This document shows positions 1-4,999 of a stretch of 5,715 nt of DNA, one piece after another (the stretch's first letter is position 1; each line of letters opens with the position of its first letter). The position numbers were made by a program, and so were the translations under genes. Location of the stretch: NCBI GenBank assembly GCA_031267175.1, contig JAIRZP010000120.1, positions 1 through 5,715 on the forward strand. Reading direction: 5' to 3'. The notes below the pieces were generated by a model. It had not been told where the DNA came from and searched no databases. It saw only the letters and a list, made by a program, of their open reading frames with translations. This DNA is from Coriobacteriales bacterium. GTDB taxonomy: Bacteria; Actinomycetota; Coriobacteriia; Coriobacteriales; UBA8131.

Positions 1-533
1 GAGCTCTGTTGTGCAGAACCGATAGCAGCTTCCAGGCCAAGGTCAGTGGCCAGTTTGGTGATTGCCCGGCTTCCGGAGCGGTCGGTGGGCTTGACAATGA
101 GGGGAAAGGCAAAACCCGACAAGTCTGGGGTCTCGCCGCGCTCAACGCGCACAAACTGCGGACAAGCAATGCCTGCATTGCGCAGGGCCAGGCGCGCCTG
201 ATACTTATTTGTGGCCTGCTGTGTTACCGCCAGCGGGTTACCCGGCAGACCCAGATGGTCACAGAGGTAGCTCGCGGTCAATTGGGCCAGGTCAGAACCG
301 ATGGTGCAGACAGCGACGGGCTCGATTGTAAGGCACACTTCGAGTATTGCGGCATGTTCAGTCACACTCAGAGGGTAGAACCTATGGGCGGCATCCGCGC
401 CCACCGCGTCATCGGCCCAGGCAAATACGTGGGTTTCATACCCCATCTCCTCGGCCTTTACGATCAGCGGCAACTGAAACTGGTTTGCTCCAATCACCAC
501 AAGCCTGGGCCTGTCAGACAGCCTGGACGTCAT
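1..533 (-). CDS. ATP-grasp domain enzyme, carbamoyl-phosphate-synthase-like (partial, C-terminus off left edge)
   Basis: The reverse strand reads an open frame from an ATG at 533 to the window edge, 177 codons without a stop. The N-terminus (LVVIGANQFQLPLIVKAEEMG, residues 11-31, then ETHVFAWADD) is the Rossmann-like pre-ATP-grasp domain. TNKYQARLALRNAGIACPQF (108-127) matches the segment carrying the first ATP-binding Lys (K110), and FPLIVKPTDRSGSRAITKL (143-161) is the ATP-grasp strand with the second Lys (K148) and the glycine-rich loop. These enzymes use ATP to activate a carboxylate as an acyl phosphate and ligate it to an amine or thiol. The metal-binding C-terminal half is missing, so the substrate cannot be inferred. 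The start overlaps the stop of the upstream epimerase gene as ATGA and I see no strong Shine-Dalgarno, so translation is probably coupled. The upstream glycosyltransferase and epimerase suggest a role in glycan or conjugate modification (inference). Confidence 0.86.
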   Translation of the reverse strand, partial: MTSRLSDRPRLVVIGANQFQLPLIVKAEEMGYETHVFAWADDAVGADAAHRFYPLSVTEHAAILEVCLTIEPVAVCTIGSDLAQLTASYLCDHLGLPGNPLAVTQQATNKYQARLALRNAGIACPQFVRVERGETPDLSGFAFPLIVKPTDRSGSRAITKLATDLGLEAAIGSAQQS

Positions 534-1564
534 GTCGCTGGTACAGAGGATTGAAGCGCCCGGTCTCCAAAATACTCCTGAAAGCGACCGCTTTCGAGTT
601 CACGCTTATAATCGACCATCATCGCCTCGTAGTCGCTGTACTCGGGCGCATAGCCAAAATCACGCCTCGCTTTTTCTATGCTGTAGAGGTTGGAGGGCTC
701 GTGTGTCGTCTTCTCTGGCCGATAGATAATCGTCGAAGGCTGCTTGGGATCCGAGAAGACCTGTATGATCGTTTTGATCTGCTGCTCAAGGGTTACCGCA
801 ACGCCGGACGCAATGGTGTAGACCCCCACAGCATTTGGACTGGCGATTGCCTTTTCTATAGCCTGCGCGACATCCTTGACATACACCAGATCACGAGACA
901 GATCCACATCTCCCCAGAGTTCTATCGGCAGACCTTGGCTGGCGTTCTCGACGAAAGTCTGAATGCCCGATTTCTTGACCGTGCCATCAACAAAAAGACT
1001 CCCATGCGATCCGACCCCGTAGACGGTTGCCAGGCGAAAGACACAGGTCTTGAAGCCGTATTGCTGGTTGTAGTACTCCATTACCTCCACTGCCGCGTTG
1101 TTCGCGATGACATAGGGGGCGTGATCACCCGTAAAGGGAAAGTTCCGCGGCGCGTCTTCCAGCAAAGCAACACCCCTGGCCCACGATTTCATCAGGTCAA
1201 AGTGCGATGTGGTCTTGATGACTTTGCTTATGCCATTTCTGCGGCAGTACTCAAGAACATTGACCATCCCGATGGTAATGACCTCCAGATAATCCTTGAC
1301 ATAATCAGGGGCGGATTGATTCTTGGGATTATTTGCTGGCAACAAGGCACCGAGTACCACCACGGCTTCTATACCTTCTGTGGGGAGTTTATCAAAATCG
1401 GCGACGTTTTCCATCCGCAGGTTGACGGTTTCAACACCCAGTTGCGCAAGGCGCTCCTTTGCCAGCGAGTTGCTCCCCGTTGCGAGAACCTCGTAGCCCT
1501 TTGCAACAAGATGCTCGATGGCATAGACGCCCACCGACCCTGTTCCACCTATGACAAGTATCAT
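530..1564 (-). CDS. NAD(P)-dependent epimerase/dehydratase-like protein (extended SDR)
   Basis: This is a 344-residue protein with an extended short-chain dehydrogenase fold, probably cytoplasmic. The Rossmann nucleotide-binding motif GGTGSVG lies at residues 6-12, directly after the start. The TTS at 118-120 is in the catalytic Ser/Thr position. FRLATVYG (176-183) and RDLVYVKDVAQAI (224-236) are hallmarks of nucleotide-sugar epimerases and dehydratases. The usual YxxxK motif reads Y151-V-I-A-N155, so the catalytic Lys is replaced by Asn; activity may be altered or lost. The frame stays open to an ATG at 1669, but I chose 1564: it places the Rossmann strand at the N-terminus as in the family, and a GGAG lies seven bases before it. 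The longer start would add 35 atypical residues and overlap the glycosyltransferase gene. The gene lies 64 bases after the glycosyltransferase and overlaps the ATP-grasp gene by 4. A nucleotide-sugar substrate is likely from context but unproven. Confidence 0.92.
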   Translation of the reverse strand: MILVIGGTGSVGVYAIEHLVAKGYEVLATGSNSLAKERLAQLGVETVNLRMENVADFDKLPTEGIEAVVVLGALLPANNPKNQSAPDYVKDYLEVITIGMVNVLEYCRRNGISKVIKTTSHFDLMKSWARGVALLEDAPRNFPFTGDHAPYVIANNAAVEVMEYYNQQYGFKTCVFRLATVYGVGSHGSLFVDGTVKKSGIQTFVENASQGLPIELWGDVDLSRDLVYVKDVAQAIEKAIASPNAVGVYTIASGVAVTLEQQIKTIIQVFSDPKQPSTIIYRPEKTTHEPSNLYSIEKARRDFGYAPEYSDYEAMMVDYKRELESGRFQEYFGDRALQSSVPAT

Positions 1565-1575
1565 GACACAACTCC

Positions 1576-1610
1576 GTTCTGTTGCCCTACGAGGCAAAGT
1601 GATGAAGAAC
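1576..1610 (-). promoter_or_regulatory. Possible intergenic mRNA hairpin between glycosyltransferase and epimerase genes
   Basis: Inner arms TTGCC (1582-1586) and GGCAA (1593-1597) enclose a six-base loop. Outer arms GTTCT (1576-1580) and AGAAC (1606-1610) extend the stem across an asymmetric internal loop. The element lies in the 64-base gap between the two genes, and its 3' arm on the transcript ends just before the GGAG of the epimerase gene. It has no T run, so it is not a terminator. It might affect translation or mRNA processing. A ten-pair imperfect stem in a short gap could also be chance. Confidence 0.3.
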
Positions 1611-1628
1611 AGGCTCTGATCCGCTTCT

Positions 1629-2588
1629 TCACTCCTGGCCCTTTTCCGATGCATCTGCTTGATTAACAATACTGCGCACTACATAGAGCGGCCTGTTTCT
1701 GCTGTGGTTGATGACCTCACCCAGATAGATGCCGATTATTCCCAGGCTCATCAAGATCAGACCGCCAACGAAGAAGATCGACACGACGGTGCTGCTCCAG
1801 CCAGCGGGGACATCCAGGGTAAAATACTGTACGATCAGTACGATGATGGCGATAAACGAGAGCAGCGACATCAAGGCCCCAAATTTGACCGAAATCGAAA
1901 GCAAGCGGTTCGACTGGGCAAAAATCATCATGTACGCCTCTTGCATCCGCTTTCTGAACGTGTAGGATGACCTACCTTCGTAGCGTTCGTGATGTTCAAT
2001 CTCAATAATCGTCGATCTGAAACCCAGCCAGCGCAAAAACAGGATGTAGGCACGGTATTGTTCTCGCATCTCGCGATAACTCTCGACAACAACCCTGCTG
2101 CAGATAGAAAACGTGCTCAACTGTGCGTTGTAATCCACGCCTGAGAAAAAGGAAAGTACGCGATAGAAGGCTTTGGAGAAAAACTGGGTCAGCGGCTTGT
2201 CCACCCGATTCTTTCTCTGACTGTAAACGATGTCGTAGCCTTCCTGCGCCTTTGCGTAGAGCAGGGCAATGTCTTCTGGATAGTACTGCAGGTCGCAGTC
2301 CATGACCACCACCCAATCTCCCTGCGCATAGTCCAGGCCGGCGGTCACCGCCTTCATCTGGCCAAAATTACGGGAGAAATCGATGCCCACTACATTCGTA
2401 TCCTGTTTGCAGATATCCTCAATGACGCTCCAGGAGTTCTGCGGGCAGGCATCATTCACAAATATGATTTCGTAGTCTTCCGATATCTTGCGGAGCGCTG
2501 TTTGCAGTTGTCGGTAAAGCTCCGGCAAAATCCTGGCGGCATTGTAAACGGGAATAACGACAGAGATATGTGCTCGTTGTTCGGGCAA
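1629..2588 (-). CDS. Family 2 glycosyltransferase, polyprenyl-phosphate type (GtrB/ArnC/DPM1-like), two C-terminal TM helices
   Basis: This 319-residue protein has an N-terminal GT-A domain (SVVIPVYNAARILPELYRQL, 9-28), an acidic nucleotide-binding segment VNDACPQNSW (44-53), and FSRNFGQMKAVTAGLDYAQGD (71-91). A DxD-type metal/nucleotide motif is seen as D97-C-D99-L-Q. RYEGRSSYTFRKRM (202-215) is the conserved acceptor-side segment of this subfamily. Two hydrophobic helices follow at about 233-256 and 267-292, then RNRPLYVV (297-304), as in GtrB/ArnC/DPM1 relatives. Such enzymes move a sugar from a nucleotide donor to undecaprenyl phosphate at the inner face of the membrane. The donor sugar cannot be told. 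The start is TTG at 2588: an in-frame TGA lies four codons upstream, and GAGAGG sits five bases before the TTG. It is the first gene of the leftward block. Confidence 0.94.
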   Translation of the reverse strand: MPEQRAHISVVIPVYNAARILPELYRQLQTALRKISEDYEIIFVNDACPQNSWSVIEDICKQDTNVVGIDFSRNFGQMKAVTAGLDYAQGDWVVVMDCDLQYYPEDIALLYAKAQEGYDIVYSQRKNRVDKPLTQFFSKAFYRVLSFFSGVDYNAQLSTFSICSRVVVESYREMREQYRAYILFLRWLGFRSTIIEIEHHERYEGRSSYTFRKRMQEAYMMIFAQSNRLLSISVKFGALMSLLSFIAIIVLIVQYFTLDVPAGWSSTVVSIFFVGGLILMSLGIIGIYLGEVINHSRNRPLYVVRSIVNQADASEKGQE

Positions 2589-2593
2589 TGGTT

Positions 2594-2599
2594 CCTCTC
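2594..2599 (-). promoter_or_regulatory. Ribosome-binding site fixing the TTG start of the glycosyltransferase
   Basis: On the reverse strand GAGAGG is followed by five bases (AACCA) and TTG. The in-frame TGA at 2600-2598 overlaps the start of this site, so no upstream start is possible. No ATG or GTG is available before the conserved VVIPVYN strand. Confidence 0.75.
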
Positions 2600-2610
2600 A
2601 ATGTCCAAGG

Positions 2611-2643
2611 GGCACCAGAGGCGATCATTCTACCTCTGGTGCC
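2611..2643 (-). repeat. Perfect 11-bp inverted repeat in the glycosyltransferase 5' leader
   Basis: GGCACCAGAGG (2611-2621) and CCTCTGGTGCC (2633-2643) are exact reverse complements around an 11-base spacer. In RNA this makes a stable 11-pair hairpin whose 3' foot lies 11 bases before the Shine-Dalgarno of the glycosyltransferase. No T run follows on either strand, so it is not a standard terminator. It could be a protein operator on DNA, since the arms are one helical turn long and their centres are about two turns apart, or an RNA element controlling translation or stability. Confidence 0.7.
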
Positions 2644-2687
2644 ACCCTGGCATATCGGTTGTCTGGCTTTCCGCTCACGCAGGATAC

Positions 2688-2723
2688 AGTATAACGTATA
2701 GTTGGCTGATAGCAAAGGTGCAA
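2688..2723 (-). promoter_or_regulatory. Candidate promoter for the leftward glycan module
   Basis: On the reverse strand TTGCAC (2723-2718) is followed after 17 bases by TATACG (2700-2695). A better -10, TATACT (2693-2688), lies slightly downstream with TTTGCT (2716-2711) 17 bases before it. Neither pair is a close consensus match. Position upstream of the 11-bp hairpin and about 100 bases before the TTG start is suitable. Exact start point is uncertain. Confidence 0.4.
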
Positions 2724-2791
2724 GCGGCAACGCAGCTGGTGTCACCTTGAGCCGAGGGTGAGTACATCCGGTACAGCCCCAAAACCGTTAC

Positions 2792-2820
2792 TTGACATAT
2801 GCCGCAGAGGGGTGTATAAC
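2792..2820 (+). promoter_or_regulatory. Strong sigma70-type promoter facing the his operon (distal)
   Basis: TTGACA (2792-2797) is a perfect -35, the spacer is exactly 17 bases, and TATAAC (2815-2820) matches five of six -10 positions. Transcription should start near 2827, only a few bases before the first arm of the structured leader. A transcript from here would carry about 350 bases of untranslated leader before hisZ, unusually long unless the leader has a function. Confidence 0.65.
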
Positions 2821-2829
2821 AGAGATAAC

Positions 2830-2920
2830 AGAGAGCGACGGCATCGCCCAAGATACCATGCCAATCAATTGGCAAGCTATTATGCTAAGGTGAAATCCAG
2901 GGACAGATACGTCGCTCTCT
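2830..2920 (+). promoter_or_regulatory. Structured leader RNA, hairpin 1 (long-range 11-bp closing stem)
   Basis: AGAGAGCGACG (2830-2840) and CGTCGCTCTCT (2910-2920) are perfect reverse complements 69 bases apart. The stem continues inward with ATC (2843-2845) to GAT (2906-2908) and CCC (2847-2849) to GGG (2900-2902). Inside is a smaller hairpin, TGCCAAT (2859-2865) with ATTGGCA (2868-2874). It begins right after the predicted start of the distal promoter. I do not recognise a known riboswitch family. A small palindromic mobile repeat is an alternative. Confidence 0.5.
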
Positions 2921-2968
2921 TTGCGTCTTGCAATCTTTACCTTACAGTTCACTCGCAATGACAGAGAG
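2915..2968 (+). promoter_or_regulatory. Alternative hairpin 2, mutually exclusive with hairpin 1
   Basis: CTCTCT plus TTGCG (2915-2925) can pair with CGCAA (2954-2958) and AGAGAG (2963-2968), giving 6 and 5 pairs separated by a four-base bulge. The CTCTCT arm is the same sequence used by the closing stem of hairpin 1, so only one of the two can form. Reading is by eye, without energy calculation. Confidence 0.38.
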
Positions 2969-3016
2969 GGGTTGAGCAGTAACATCTTTACCTCCATTTG
3001 ACCTGCCCCTAGTTTT
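2967..3016 (+). terminator. Weak terminator-like hairpin 3 with short T run
   Basis: AGGGG (2967-2971) pairs with CCCCT (3006-3010), and CAG (2977-2979) with CTG (3003-3005) across a five-base bulge, with a 23-base loop. AGTTTTG follows. The stem is short and the loop large, so an intrinsic terminator is only a possibility. It shares bases 2967-2968 with the last arm of hairpin 2, giving a third step in a chain of competing structures. Confidence 0.25.
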
Positions 3017-3021
3017 GTTAC

Positions 3022-3051
3022 TTGCACTCCATCACAGTAGTGTGATAAAGT
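3022..3051 (+). promoter_or_regulatory. Candidate proximal promoter of hisZGD
   Basis: TTGCAC (3022-3027), an 18-base spacer and TAAAGT (3046-3051) form a modest sigma70-like pair. TGA directly before TAAAGT resembles an extended -10. A transcript would start near 3058 and leave about 115 bases of leader. The octamer GTTACTTG covering this -35 is the same as at the distal promoter. Confidence 0.4.
3026..3051 (+). promoter_or_regulatory. Operator-like palindrome over the proximal his promoter
   Basis: ATCACA (3031-3036), GTAG, TGTGAT (3041-3046) is a perfect 6-4-6 palindrome. ACT (3026-3028) and AGT (3049-3051) extend the symmetry after a two-base mismatch, giving a 26-bp imperfect dyad. It fills the spacer and covers the candidate -10, where a bound dimer would block RNA polymerase. 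The regulator is not encoded here; control by histidine availability is inference. Confidence 0.45.
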
Positions 3052-3157
3052 ATAGCTCTTTCATGCTTGCGCGAGCTTGTGTTTAAGCTAAGATTTGAAA
3101 AGCGCTACGATAAGCAAAGCTACGACCGAGCAGCACGAGAGTAAACCAGTAAGCCAC

Positions 3158-3166
3158 AGGAGAGGA
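3158..3166 (+). promoter_or_regulatory. Ribosome-binding site fixing the TTG start of hisZ
   Basis: AGGAGAGGA offers two overlapping Shine-Dalgarno cores; the nearer GAGGA ends eight bases before TTG at 3175. An in-frame TAA at 3142-3144 with no ATG or GTG after it rules out a longer protein. Confidence 0.75.
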
Positions 3167-3174
3167 AGCCAGAT

Positions 3175-4320
3175 TTGCTACCCATAACACCACGCGGATT
3201 CAAGGACGTACTGCCGGGTGAGGCGCGCTGGCGTGAGGCCATTGTCTCCGCTACGCGCGCGACGCTCTCACTCTGGGGCTATGCTCCCATTGAGACCCCT
3301 ACGCTGGAGGTGCTGGAGGTGCTGGAGCAGGGCGGCGAGCTCACCTCCACTCCCTTCCGGCTCTTTGATACCGATAACGAACTCCTGGTGCTGCGGCCGG
3401 ACGTTACCCTGCAGGTAGCGCGGATGAGTGCCTCCCGTCTTAGCCGCGAGGATCTGCCCCTGCGCCTGCGGTATGTCGAACGCATCTATCGCGAGGAGGA
3501 GGGCCTCAAGGCGCTTTCGCGGCAGGTTACCCAGATTGGCATAGAAGCCATTGGGCTGGCAGGCGCCGAGGCCGATGCGGAGGTGGTGCTGCTGGCCGCA
3601 GAGGTGCTGGGGGCTGCCGGGCTCACCAACTTCACCCTTGCACTGGGCACCGTGGGGGTACTGAGGGAGCTTCTGGCGCTCTGTGAGGCCAGCGGCGCCG
3701 TGGACCACGAGTGGAGCCGTGCGATGCTCAGGGCCTTTCATGCTGGCAACCTGGTTGCCATCAACCAGCTTGCCTCTGCACCGAGCCTGGCTCCGCGTTA
3801 TGCGGAGGTCCTACGCGCGCTCCCGCTCATCAATGGCAAAGCCGAGGCCCTGGCCCGCGTAGACAAACTGGTGGCACCGCTCGGCATCCGTGACGGGCTC
3901 GAGCAGCTGCGCGCCACCTGGGCCATCATAGAGGCCTGTGGCCTCGCGGCGCAGGTGACCGTGGACTTTTCTGTGGTGAGTGCGTATGACTATTACACCG
4001 GCCTGGTGCTTGAAGCCTATGCTCCTGGCCTCGGCAAGGCACTGGGCAACGGTGGCCGCTACGACCGGATGCTGGAGGGCTTTGGTATCAGCGCCCCGGC
4101 GGCAGGCTTTGCCCTGAGCCTGGAAACCATCATGCAGGCCCTTCTCAACGAGGACGCCCTGCAGAACAGAGACGCTCCCGGGTTGGTGCCCGCACAGCCG
4201 GAACTCAGGCTCGTGCACATTGAGGATGACGATCCTGCCGCTGCCTTTATCGAGGCCGCTAGGCTCAGGGCTGAGGGCCAGGCCGCGGTGCTGGGTACAG
4301 GAACGGGAGGCCAAGCATGA
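3175..4320 (+). CDS. hisZ: ATP phosphoribosyltransferase regulatory subunit HisZ
   Basis: HisZ is a 381-residue paralogue of histidyl-tRNA synthetase. With short HisG it forms the hetero-octameric ATP phosphoribosyltransferase that starts histidine synthesis, and it carries feedback regulation by histidine. The class II fold is seen in order: GFKDVLP (8-14), GYAPIETPTLE (35-45), LRPDVTLQVAR (73-83), RYVERIYREEEG (99-110) with RQVTQIGIEAIG (116-127), YDYYTGLVLEAY (271-282), GNGGRYDRM (291-299) and GFALSLE (311-317). The synthetase motif RGLDYYTG reads SAYDYYTG here, so the catalytic Arg is absent, as expected of HisZ rather than HisS. The length is normal for HisZ with a small C-terminal domain, and no anticodon-binding domain is recognisable. 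The start is TTG. Its stop overlaps the hisG ATG by four bases, suggesting coupled translation of the two subunits. Confidence 0.95.
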   Translation: MLPITPRGFKDVLPGEARWREAIVSATRATLSLWGYAPIETPTLEVLEVLEQGGELTSTPFRLFDTDNELLVLRPDVTLQVARMSASRLSREDLPLRLRYVERIYREEEGLKALSRQVTQIGIEAIGLAGAEADAEVVLLAAEVLGAAGLTNFTLALGTVGVLRELLALCEASGAVDHEWSRAMLRAFHAGNLVAINQLASAPSLAPRYAEVLRALPLINGKAEALARVDKLVAPLGIRDGLEQLRATWAIIEACGLAAQVTVDFSVVSAYDYYTGLVLEAYAPGLGKALGNGGRYDRMLEGFGISAPAAGFALSLETIMQALLNEDALQNRDAPGLVPAQPELRLVHIEDDDPAAAFIEAARLRAEGQAAVLGTGTGGQA

Positions 4321-4961
4321 TGGATGCAGCCCCACTCAAGATAGCTGTTCCCAAGGGCTCGCTCTACGCGGATTCGGTCAGGCTGCTCACCCGGGCAGGC
4401 CTCGACACCGCCGGTCTGGAGCAGCCCGGCCGCCAGCTGATGGTAGCGGCAGAGGGCTACCGGTTCTTTATCGTCCGGCCTACCGACGTGCCGGTGTTTA
4501 CCGCGCTCGGCGGCGTGGACTGCGCAATCTGCGGCTACGATTCCCTTGCGGAGCAGGGCCTGGAGCTGGTGGAGCTCGTCGATCTCAGCTTTGGTGCCTG
4601 TCGCTTTGTTGTGGCCGAGCCTGAGGACGCGCGCAACAGCGCCGAAGCCACGTATCAACGCCGCGGAGTCATGCGAGTGGCCACCAAGTATCCCGCCATC
4701 ACGCAAAGCTACTATGACCGCATCGGCGTGCAGGTGGAGGTGGTCAAGCTCCACGGCAATGTTGAGCTGGCCCCGCTTTCCGGCCTCGCCGAGCGCATCG
4801 TAGACATCACGGCCACGGGAGCCACGCTCCGCGAGAACCGGCTCGTCGTGGTGGACGAGGTGCTGGCCTCCACGGCCCGCTTTGTGGGCAATACGGCCAG
4901 CGTGCGCACCGACCCGCGCATCCGCGCGCTCGCCGGTAGCCTCGCAGCACTGGTGAGTTAG
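4317..4961 (+). CDS. hisG: ATP phosphoribosyltransferase catalytic subunit, short form HisG
   Basis: This 214-residue enzyme joins ATP and PRPP to give N1-(5-phosphoribosyl)-ATP, the committed step of histidine synthesis, in the cytoplasm. KIAVPKGSLY (8-17) is the N-terminal strand. RVATKYPAIT (120-129), VKLHGNVELAPLSGLAE (143-159) and the PRPP-binding loop IVDITATGATLREN (161-174) are characteristic. The protein ends soon after, lacking the C-terminal histidine-binding ACT-like domain of long HisG, so it needs HisZ, encoded just upstream. GGGAGG (4305-4310) lies six bases before the ATG; a second ATG at 4320 is a possible alternative start. The four-base ATGA overlap with hisZ indicates coupling. 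Confidence 0.97.
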   Translation: MMDAAPLKIAVPKGSLYADSVRLLTRAGLDTAGLEQPGRQLMVAAEGYRFFIVRPTDVPVFTALGGVDCAICGYDSLAEQGLELVELVDLSFGACRFVVAEPEDARNSAEATYQRRGVMRVATKYPAITQSYYDRIGVQVEVVKLHGNVELAPLSGLAERIVDITATGATLRENRLVVVDEVLASTARFVGNTASVRTDPRIRALAGSLAALVS

Positions 4962-4963
4962 GG

Positions 4964-4969
4964 TACAAT
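4964..4969 (+). promoter_or_regulatory. Possible internal -10 element before hisD
   Basis: TACAAT lies in the 38-base gap after hisG and matches five of six -10 positions. The region 17 bases upstream (CTCGCA, 4941-4946) is a poor -35 and there is no extended -10. It may be chance; an internal promoter would let hisD and later genes be made apart from hisZG. Confidence 0.15.
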
Positions 4970-4999
4970 AGCTGTCCCTCCAAAAAGAAGGAAGTGAGC

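Larger units (their letters stand above)
2589..3174. other. Divergent intergenic regulatory region between glycan module and his operon
   Basis: These 586 bases hold no convincing gene. They contain a leftward promoter-like pair, a perfect 11-bp inverted repeat before the glycosyltransferase start, two rightward promoter candidates, three overlapping hairpins and a palindrome on the proximal promoter, each listed separately. Composition is more AT-rich than the his genes. The last 110 bases before hisZ (3060-3170) show only small features: AGCTT/AAGCT arms at 3074-3078 and 3085-3089, and a direct repeat GCTACGA at 3104-3110 and 3119-3125. No His-rich leader peptide and no T-box consensus were found. 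Confidence 0.8.

Noticed and set aside
9..554. + strand open frame of 181 codons at the left edge
   Set aside because: It is antisense to the ATP-grasp gene, whose Rossmann and ATP-binding motifs are clear on the - strand.
347..1666. Long + strand open frame of 439 codons opposite the epimerase gene
   Set aside because: Its translation has no recognisable domain and is rich in Arg, His and Cys in a shadow-like way; the opposite strand carries clear SDR motifs across the same span.
1565..1669. Extended N-terminus of the epimerase starting at 1669
   Set aside because: The extra 35 residues are charged and unrelated to the SDR fold, they would overlap the glycosyltransferase end, and the ATG at 1564 has a good GGAG and sits right at the Rossmann strand.
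2743..2760. Small stem CACCTT/AGGGTG between the divergent promoters
   Set aside because: It needs a G-T wobble and has only six pairs; CACCTT can equally pair with AAGGTG at 2715-2720. This is too weak to annotate.
2821..3174. T-box riboswitch or His-codon attenuator ahead of hisZ
   Set aside because: No T-box consensus (TGG-ACCGCG type) was seen. The short frames in the leader, such as those starting at 2858 and 3063, contain no run of His codons.
4059..4754. - strand open frame of 231 codons across the hisZ-hisG junction
   Set aside because: It is a shadow of GC-rich genes; hisZ and hisG motifs are unambiguous on the + strand, and the antisense translation shows no family.
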